Source: JBBTRN01 sp038065175 (lineage in GTDB: Bacteria; Patescibacteriota; Doudnabacteria; UBA920). From it: a stretch of DNA of 26,903 bases. Location of the stretch: positions 1-26,903 of the forward strand of contig JBBTRN010000048.1 in NCBI GenBank assembly GCA_038065175.1, read 5' to 3'. Under the pieces are notes generated by a model. It was given only the letters and a program-made list of their open reading frames with translations. It did no database searches and was not told where the DNA came from. Shown one piece after another: positions 21,696-26,903 of the stretch. A program made the position numbers and the translations under genes. Every line of letters starts with the position of its first letter. Position 1 is the first letter of the stretch.

Positions 21696-21890
21696 AATTG
21701 CAGGACTTACGCACCGCCGCTTTTAGGACCGGCGGAGCCGGATCCTTAAAAGCGGCTTTGGCCAATTTCTTTGTTATTTTCCTGCGGTTTTTGTCGTCGT
21801 ACCAGGAGTACGCCTCCAAAAATCCTCGGAAAATGCCTCCCTGCCTGCCGGCAGGCAGGGAACTTGGCTCAATGCGTAAGTCCTGAATTG
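21696..21890. mobile_element. MITE-like element with target duplication
   Basis: Terminal inverted repeats CAGGACTTACGCA (21701-21713) and TGCGTAAGTCCTG (21873-21885) are perfect over 13 bp and are flanked by the direct repeat AATTG (21696-21700 and 21886-21890). The 185-bp element has no transposase. Inside are a hairpin (21716-21733 with 21737-21756) and a perfect 22-bp palindrome (21839-21860). It ends 11 bp before the traR/dksA-like ATG. Confidence 0.8.
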
Positions 21891-21901
21891 CTTTAAGTAA
21901 C

Positions 21902-22207
21902 ATGCTATCTAAAGAATTTGTAGAAAAAATGAAAATAAAACTGCTTGAAGAACAGGCCAGGTTAGAAGCAGAATTTGCGGGATTAGCCGGACATGTGGAA
22001 ATTGGCTCTCGGGATGATGAAAACGCGAAAGAAGCGGAAGAGGATGAAATTAACCGCAGCATTAAAATCAGGATTCAAGCAGACTTGGAGAAAATCGCCA
22101 AGGCTTTAAATAAAATTGAATTAGGTACTTACGGCGTCGACGATTTTGGCCAGGCAATAGCAGAAGACAGGCTGGAGGCGTTGCCTTGGGCTGACAGAGC
22201 TATCTAG
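21902..22207 (+). CDS. TraR/DksA-family protein lacking zinc cysteines
   Basis: 101 residues. A coiled N-terminal part (about 1-70) with the acidic tip region GSRDDENAKEAEEDEINRS, then KALNKIELGTYGVDDFGQAI and AEDRLEALPWADRAI, which match the C-terminal zinc-finger region of TraR/DksA. None of the four cysteines is present; the protein has no cysteine at all, and the first CxxC is replaced by VDDF. Family members enter the RNA polymerase secondary channel. Known zinc-independent DksA variants make a functional protein plausible. It is followed by lspA 61 bp downstream, a pairing I recognise from other bacteria. Confidence 0.88.
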   Translation: MLSKEFVEKMKIKLLEEQARLEAEFAGLAGHVEIGSRDDENAKEAEEDEINRSIKIRIQADLEKIAKALNKIELGTYGVDDFGQAIAEDRLEALPWADRAI

Positions 22208-22268
22208 TTGAAACAGGGTTGTTGTCTATAAGATATAATATTTTCCCGCATAAAGGCGGATTAAATAA

Positions 22269-22703
22269 ATGTCGATAGAATTGATTTTAAAAAGACAGCG
22301 GACTCTCTGGGGGCTGGCTGTTTTTTTAATTATGATTTGCATCGATCAATTGGCGAAAAACAGCGCTGTCCATGCTTACAAAAATTATTATTTTGCATTC
22401 AGCCTGCCGCTCGATGTTTATGTAATGTATGGAATTTATTTTATGGGCATTGCGGCGCTAAGTGCATATGTATTCAAACAATATCAAAATTTATCAGCAG
22501 TGGATTTTTTCGCATGGGTGATGATTCTGGCAGGCGCGGCGTCGAATGTTGCGGAAAGGATAGTTTTAGGCTATGTGAGGGATTGGATATACATAAGGAA
22601 CGGAGTATTTAATTTTGCCGACGGGTATATCATATTAGGGATAGTCATTTTGCTGCTTAATCCATTAATGACAAAAACGACGAAAATGACAAAATTGACA
22701 TAA
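22269..22703 (+). CDS. lspA: signal peptidase II (lipoprotein signal peptidase)
   Basis: 144 residues, four membrane segments (about 12-32, 50-70, 80-98, 115-132). IDQLAK (25-30) matches the first conserved region. Conserved GAASNVAER (89-97) and the two catalytic aspartates D105 (GYVRDW) and D118 (FNFADGY) are present. LspA cuts prolipoproteins before the lipid-modified cysteine. An expected substrate, the solute-binding lipoprotein, is encoded at 25485. The family's NxxDR reads NVAER. The last residues (LMTKTTKMTKLT) are translated from a TGACAAAA repeat and probably extend the original end. Confidence 0.9.
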   Translation: MSIELILKRQRTLWGLAVFLIMICIDQLAKNSAVHAYKNYYFAFSLPLDVYVMYGIYFMGIAALSAYVFKQYQNLSAVDFFAWVMILAGAASNVAERIVLGYVRDWIYIRNGVFNFADGYIILGIVILLLNPLMTKTTKMTKLT

Positions 22704-22785
22704 ATATTACCGCAACCATACTAGCGGCTTGCCTGTGGGGATACATTTTTGTCAATTATTTAAATTTTGTCATTTTTGTCAATTA
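22670..22785. repeat. TGACAAAA inverted repeat between lspA and comM
   Basis: AATGACAAAATTGACA (22684-22701, with small gaps) faces AAATTTTGTCATTTTTGTCA (22763-22782). It encodes the end of LspA on one side and lies just before the comM start on the other. The same unit occurs at the ddl start (4671-4710). Confidence 0.7.
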
Positions 22786-22790
22786 ATTCT

Positions 22791-24296
22791 GTGATTGCCA
22801 AAATTTTTTCCGCTACAATTGTCGGGCTCGATGCCGAAATTATTGAAGTAGAGGCCGGTGTTTCCAGCGGGCTTACTAATACTGTAATTGTTGGTTTGCC
22901 CGATACTTCGGTGCAGGAAAGCAAGGAGCGCGTAAAAAACGCAATCCGCAATTCGGGCAGTGAGTATCCGGTTACCCGCGTTTCAGTGAACCTTGCCCCG
23001 GCAGACTTGCCTAAATTGGGTACACATTTTGATTTGCCCATAGCCTTGAGTATTGTTTTAGCTTCCGAGCAGGCTGTTTTCAGCTCAGCGAATAAAATAT
23101 TTTTAGGCGAGCTTTCTTTGGACGGAAAATTACGGGCGGTTCCCGGCGTGCTAGCCGTGGCAATGATGGCTAAAGCCAGAGGCATAAAAGAATTATACGT
23201 GCCTATGGATAATGCCAAAGAAGCCGGATTGGTGGGCGGGATAAACATATTCCCGGCCAGAGATTTAAAACAAATTTTGGAGCATTTAACCGGAATAAAA
23301 CCAATGCAGGCAAAAATTCCGGCGGATTATTCAGAAATTTTGCAGAATATTACGACTATATTAGACATGAAAGATGTAAGCGGCCAGGAGTTGGCTAAAA
23401 GGGCTTTGGAAATCGCCGCCGCAGGAGGGCATAATGTGCTTTTGTCCGGGCCCCCGGGTAGCGGCAAGACACTTTTGGCTCGGGCTATGTCAGGGATTCT
23501 TCCCGATTTAGCCGTTGAAGAAGTCCTAGAGCTTACTAAAATTTACAGCATTGCGGGGAGGCTATCCGGCAATTTTATTTCTTCGCGGCCTGTCAGGAGC
23601 CCGCACCATACGACTTCTAGCGTGGCTTTAGTCGGCGGCGGGGCTGTGCCCAGACCCGGGGAGATTACCCTGTCGCACCGTGGGATTTTATTTATGGATG
23701 AGTTCCCCGAGTTTCCGAGGAACGTTTTAGAAGCCTTAAGACAGCCGCTCGAAGACGGTGTGGTGACTGTGGCGCGGGCTTCGGGGAGTTTTACTTTTCC
23801 GGCTAAGTTTACTTTAGTAGCGGCTCAAAATCCCTGCCCCTGCGGTTTTTATGGTGATCCAAACAAAAGGTGCCAATGTTTGCCCGCCCAAATTTTCAAA
23901 TATCAAAAAAAAGTTTCCGGCCCTCTGTTGGACCGAATAGATTTGCATGTGGAAGTTCCCAGGCTGCCTTATGAAAAAATGTCTGCGCCCGAAGGAGGTG
24001 AAGCCTCGAGCTCCATTAAAACCAGGGTGCAAAAAGCCAGGGCAGTGCAGTCGAAACGGTTTGGTAAAAGTAAAACCAACAGCGAAATGAACCTGTTGGA
24101 ATTGAGGGAGCATTGCCAATTGGGCAATGAGGAAGATTTGGCCATAAAGCAGGCAATGAAGCGTTTTAATTTTAGCGGGCGGAGTTTGCATCGTATTTTA
24201 AAAGTCGCGCGCACCATTGCCGATTTAGCCGAAAGTAAAAATATTACCCACCAACATTTGGGAGAAGCCATGCAGTATAGGCCGAAATCGGAATAA
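22791..24296 (+). CDS. comM: YifB/ComM-family Mg-chelatase-like AAA+ ATPase
   Basis: About 501 residues. N-terminal Lon-protease-like domain (IVGLDAEIIEVEAGVSSGL, VNLAPADLPKLGTHFDLPIA). AAA+ core with Walker A GPPGSGKT (about 220-227), Walker B LFMDEFPEF, and the zinc-type cluster CPCGFYGDPNKRCQC. C-terminal domain with LLDRIDLHVEVPRL. ComM is a hexameric helicase that promotes branch migration in natural transformation; many non-competent bacteria keep it. I prefer the GTG at 22791 (MIAKIFSA, the usual beginning) over the TTG at 22767, which lies in a repeat and adds eight residues. Confidence 0.93.
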   Translation: MIAKIFSATIVGLDAEIIEVEAGVSSGLTNTVIVGLPDTSVQESKERVKNAIRNSGSEYPVTRVSVNLAPADLPKLGTHFDLPIALSIVLASEQAVFSSANKIFLGELSLDGKLRAVPGVLAVAMMAKARGIKELYVPMDNAKEAGLVGGINIFPARDLKQILEHLTGIKPMQAKIPADYSEILQNITTILDMKDVSGQELAKRALEIAAAGGHNVLLSGPPGSGKTLLARAMSGILPDLAVEEVLELTKIYSIAGRLSGNFISSRPVRSPHHTTSSVALVGGGAVPRPGEITLSHRGILFMDEFPEFPRNVLEALRQPLEDGVVTVARASGSFTFPAKFTLVAAQNPCPCGFYGDPNKRCQCLPAQIFKYQKKVSGPLLDRIDLHVEVPRLPYEKMSAPEGGEASSSIKTRVQKARAVQSKRFGKSKTNSEMNLLELREHCQLGNEEDLAIKQAMKRFNFSGRSLHRILKVARTIADLAESKNITHQHLGEAMQYRPKSE

Positions 24297-24430
24297 AATT
24301 CTAAATTTCAAATCCTAAATTCTAAACAAATTCCAATATCAAAATATAAAATTCTAAATGTTGCCAGGTTTGGATTTAGTTATTTGAATTTTGATATTCT
24401 TTAGGATTTAGAAATTAGGTATTAGGATTT
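24297..24430. repeat. AT-rich imperfect inverted repeat (family A)
   Basis: The left half carries TCCTAAATTCTAAACAAA (24313-24330). The right half carries TATTTGAATTTTGATATTCT and TTAGGATTTAGAAATTAGG. A copy of the same family lies at 25344-25484 and a partial one at 26859-26903. Confidence 0.75.
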
Positions 24431-24434
24431 TTTC

Positions 24435-24464
24435 TTGCTTTTTGCTTCTTGATTGTCGTATAAT
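24435..24464 (+). promoter_or_regulatory. promoter of galU (leaderless)
   Basis: TATAAT at 24459-24464 (full consensus) ends 6 bp before the galU ATG, with a weak TTGCTT (24435-24440) 18 bp upstream. The predicted transcript start coincides with the start codon. Confidence 0.55.
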
Positions 24465-24470
24465 ATCAAT

Positions 24471-25343
24471 ATGATAAAAAAGATCCGTAAAGCTGTTATT
24501 CCGGCTGCTGGTTTTGGCACCAGATTTTTACCAGCTACCAAGGCTATGCCGAAAGAAATGTTGCCGCTGGTAGACAAACCGGTTATCCAGTATGTAGTGG
24601 AAGAGGCTGTGGCTGCGGGGATTGAAGATATTATTATAGTCACCGGCTGGCATAAACGAACCATTGAAGACCATTTTGACTATCCGTTTGAGTTAGAGAA
24701 GAGGCTCCTTGAGGCGGGCAAAGAAGCCCAGGCAGAAGAGGTTCGGAAAATTGCAGAGCTGGCAAATTTTATTTACATTAGGCAAAAAGGGCCTTACGGC
24801 AACGGCACTCCGATCTTAAATGCTAAAAGCGTGGTCGGAGACGAGCCTTTCGCGGTTTTATGGTCCGATGAATTTATTTATTCCAATCCTCCCCGCTTGG
24901 TGCAAATGATGGGCGCGTGGGAAAAATACCAGAAGTCTTGCATTTCCGCTATTCGTGTGCCCAAAGAGGCCGTCAGCCGCTACGGCATTGCTGACGTGGA
25001 AAGTGTGGAGGAGAACATTTTTAAAATAAAACGAATGGTTGAAAAACCGTCGGTAGAGAAGGCGCCTTCAGATTTGGCGGCGCACGGCGCTTATATCCTC
25101 AAGCCGGAAATTTTTGACCTGTTAGAAAGCCTAAAACCGGGTAAGGGCGGGGAGGTGTGGCTAGTGGATGCAATCAACCAACTCATAACCAAAGAGCCGG
25201 TTTATGCCGTGGAAATCCAAAACGGCAAGTATTATGACACCGGCAATAAATTGGAATACCTAAAGGCCGTGGTGGAATTCGGTTTAAGGCACGAGGAGTT
25301 AAGGGGAGAGTTTGGGGAATATTTGAAGAAGCTAAAAATTTAA
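24471..25343 (+). CDS. galU: UTP--glucose-1-phosphate uridylyltransferase
   Basis: 290 residues. N-terminal nucleotide-binding signature PAAGFGTRFLPATKAMPKEM and VDKPVIQYVVEEAVAAGI. Later VTGWHKRTIEDHFD, FAVLWSDEFI (the aspartate that binds metal), VEKPS and KYYDTGNKLEYLKA. GalU makes UDP-glucose from UTP and glucose-1-phosphate for surface glycans, and could supply sugar donors for transferases such as the one at 9985. Complete and of normal length. I start at ATG 24471; an upstream TTG at 24453 would lie before the promoter's -10 box. Confidence 0.95.
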   Translation: MIKKIRKAVIPAAGFGTRFLPATKAMPKEMLPLVDKPVIQYVVEEAVAAGIEDIIIVTGWHKRTIEDHFDYPFELEKRLLEAGKEAQAEEVRKIAELANFIYIRQKGPYGNGTPILNAKSVVGDEPFAVLWSDEFIYSNPPRLVQMMGAWEKYQKSCISAIRVPKEAVSRYGIADVESVEENIFKIKRMVEKPSVEKAPSDLAAHGAYILKPEIFDLLESLKPGKGGEVWLVDAINQLITKEPVYAVEIQNGKYYDTGNKLEYLKAVVEFGLRHEELRGEFGEYLKKLKI

Positions 25344-25484
25344 ATTCTAAATCCTAAGTACTAAATTCTAAACAAATCCTAATACCGAAATACAAAATTA
25401 CAAACAGCCAGAGTTTTGAATTTGTGGTATTTGAATTTTGAGATTATTTTGGATTTAGATATTAGAGTTTAGAAATTAAAATTT
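25344..25484. repeat. AT-rich imperfect inverted repeat (family A)
   Basis: The left half contains CTAAATTCTAAACAAATCC. The right half contains GGTATTTGAATTTTGAGAT and TTGGATTTAGATATTAGAG. It shares blocks with 24297-24430. It separates galU from the lipoprotein gene. Confidence 0.75.
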
Positions 25485-26789
25485 ATGAAACCAAAAATTG
25501 AATTCGTTTCTAAAAGAATAATTTTAGCCATTATTGGCCTCGTTTTCCTTTCCGCTGCCTGCGGCGGCGGAGGCAATGCCGGCCCCCAGGGCCCGGTGAT
25601 TTTAACTTTTTGGAAAACTTTTGAGGACAGCGAACATATGGCAACCTTGTTTGAGGCTTACAGGCAACTGCATCCGAATGTAGAGATAGTTTATACCAAA
25701 AAAAATATTGAAAATTATGAAAAGGATTTGCTGAATGCTTTAGCCGCCGGGAGCGGTCCAGACATTTTCTCCGTCCATAATTCCTGGCTCCCGGAATATA
25801 CGGACAAAATTACTCCGGCTCCGGATAAAATTTTTAATCTAAGGCAATATTCGGAAAGTTTTGTTGACGCGGCAGTGGAAGATTTTACCCTAGACAGCAA
25901 AATTTACGGAGTGCCCTTGGCTGTGGATTCTTTGGCCCTCTATTATAATAAGGATTTGCTCGGCACGGCAGGTATTGCGGTGCCGGCTAAGACCTGGCAG
26001 GAATTAGCCGACCAGGTAAAACAAATCGCTCGGAAAGACAGCAAAGGCTATTTTACCAGGAGCGCCGTGCCTTTAGGCCTTTCTTTGAACATCAACCGTG
26101 CCGTGGATATATATTATTTATTTATGCTGCAGCTGGGCTTTAAACCGGAAGGCTTGAAGTCGTCCTTTAATGGTTATTTGAGCCAAAGCATCCAAAAAGC
26201 CGGTCAGACTTTTGTCCCGGCCAGGGACGCGCTGGATTTTTATTCTTCTTTTGCCGACCCAAGAAGCGAAAATTATAATTGGAATTCCCGCAGCGATTAT
26301 TCCATTGACGCGTTTGTCAACGGCCGAAGCGCGTACCTTTACTCTTACGCGTATACTCTCCAAACCATCAAGCAAAAAGCGCCGAATTTACGGTTCGATG
26401 TCGCGGCAGTCCCGCAGTTTAATTTAGACGATCCGGCCGTGAATTTTGCCAGTTATTGGGGAGAAGTGGTAAGCAAACAAAGCAAGAACCAGGAAATCGC
26501 TTGGGATTTTTTGAAATTTATTTCCAGCAAAGAGTCTTTAGACAAATACTACGCGGTGAATAAACAGCCTTCCAGCCGCAAAGATTTAATAGACCTGCAA
26601 ATCCAGGATCCGGTAATTGGCGCGTTTGCGGCAGGCAACCTAACCGCGCATTCCCTTTACCGCCCGGCGCAGGTTAAATTCGACACAATCATCGGGCAAA
26701 TGATAGACGACGTAATTTTAAAAGGAGTGGGGTTCAGTGAAGCGGTTTCCCGTGCAGAACAGCAGGTTTTAACTCTCATTAGGGAATGA
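25485..26789 (+). CDS. extracellular solute-binding lipoprotein
   Basis: 434 residues. Signal peptide (1-25) with lipobox LSAAC, lipidated Cys26, and a GGGGNAGPQG linker. The mature part looks like family 1 (sugar-type) ABC binding proteins: ILTFWKTFEDSEHMATLFEA, LLNALAAGSGPDIFSVHNSW, YGVPLAVDSLALYYNKDLL, WQELADQ, and AWDFLKFISS. It would bind a sugar or similar solute outside the membrane. No permease or ATPase gene is within the window, so the transporter partner and ligand are unknown. No Shine-Dalgarno; repeats flank the gene on both sides. Confidence 0.9.
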   Translation: MKPKIEFVSKRIILAIIGLVFLSAACGGGGNAGPQGPVILTFWKTFEDSEHMATLFEAYRQLHPNVEIVYTKKNIENYEKDLLNALAAGSGPDIFSVHNSWLPEYTDKITPAPDKIFNLRQYSESFVDAAVEDFTLDSKIYGVPLAVDSLALYYNKDLLGTAGIAVPAKTWQELADQVKQIARKDSKGYFTRSAVPLGLSLNINRAVDIYYLFMLQLGFKPEGLKSSFNGYLSQSIQKAGQTFVPARDALDFYSSFADPRSENYNWNSRSDYSIDAFVNGRSAYLYSYAYTLQTIKQKAPNLRFDVAAVPQFNLDDPAVNFASYWGEVVSKQSKNQEIAWDFLKFISSKESLDKYYAVNKQPSSRKDLIDLQIQDPVIGAFAAGNLTAHSLYRPAQVKFDTIIGQMIDDVILKGVGFSEAVSRAEQQVLTLIRE

Positions 26790-26858
26790 GAGTTGAAGTC
26801 TCAATTACCAAATTATCAAGATCATTCTAATTAACCACATTAATTTATCATAATTGGT

Positions 26859-26903
26859 TGAAATCCTAAAATTCAAATCCTAAATTCTAAACAAACCCAA
26901 ATA
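26859..26903. repeat. AT-rich repeat (family A), cut by window end
   Basis: ATCCTAAAATTCAAATCC followed by TAAATTCTAAACAAACCC, the left half of the repeat at 24297 and 25344. The right half would lie beyond the window. The 69 bp before it (26790-26858) shows no feature. Confidence 0.65.

Noticed and set aside
22767..22790. TTG at 22767 as the comM start
   Set aside because: It lies in a TTTTTGTCA repeat, and the usual ComM beginning (IAKIFSA) starts at the GTG at 22791.

Overview
The window is a dense stretch of bacterial chromosome that most resembles a Candidate Phyla Radiation (Patescibacteria, Parcubacteria-like) genome. This is inferred from several traits: compact single-copy housekeeping genes, few Shine-Dalgarno sites, a MurF with an N-terminal membrane domain, a ftsK - rodZ-like - recA order, TrmB-type and TraR/DksA regulators, and many AT-rich inverted repeats between genes. 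TGA acts as an ordinary stop. No sequence search was possible, so the lineage is a judgement from gene content.

Layout. Positions 1-2110: an HTH protein with a possible homing-endonuclease-like body, then tRNA-Arg(CCT), two small membrane proteins, tRNA-Ala(GGC) and an unusual tRNA-Pro(CGG) locus. There, an intact minus-strand tRNA-Pro lies between the separated 5' and 3' halves of a second tRNA-Pro. Positions 2173-5889: an alpha/beta hydrolase, murF and ddl. The hydrolase and murF carry in-frame palindromic repeats inside their coding regions. Positions 6010-6552: terminator, hairpins, tRNA-Ser(CGA) and a DUF1801-like fragment. Positions 6659-10704: pyrE, pyrF, a dihydroorotate dehydrogenase, a cyclase-family hydrolase and a glycosyltransferase; the last three overlap by ATGA.

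Positions 10739-12953: hsp20 with its own promoter and terminator, a RelE/RHH toxin-antitoxin pair on the minus strand, and a minus-strand polyprenyl synthase whose composition and strong ribosome binding site look foreign. Positions 13033-18537: a TrmB-family regulator, ftsK, a rodZ-like gene and recA. Positions 18538-21052: a possible small minus-strand gene and a DnaQ-DinG type protein whose exonuclease motifs are intact but whose helicase motifs are eroded. Positions 21169-21647: a promoter, about 440 bp of well-paired non-coding sequence and a terminator, which I read as an unidentified structured RNA. Positions 21696-26903: a MITE-like element with target-site duplication, a cysteine-less TraR/DksA, lspA, comM, galU and a solute-binding lipoprotein.

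The genes serve cell-wall precursor synthesis (murF, ddl), pyrimidine synthesis (pyrE/F/D), chromosome handling (ftsK, recA, comM), cell shape (rodZ-like) and envelope maturation (lspA, whose expected substrates include the lipoprotein at 25485). The strongest theme of the hunt is small palindromic elements. They occur between genes, inside reading frames in frame, and inside tRNA copies, where comparison with the intact tRNA exposes the insertion points.
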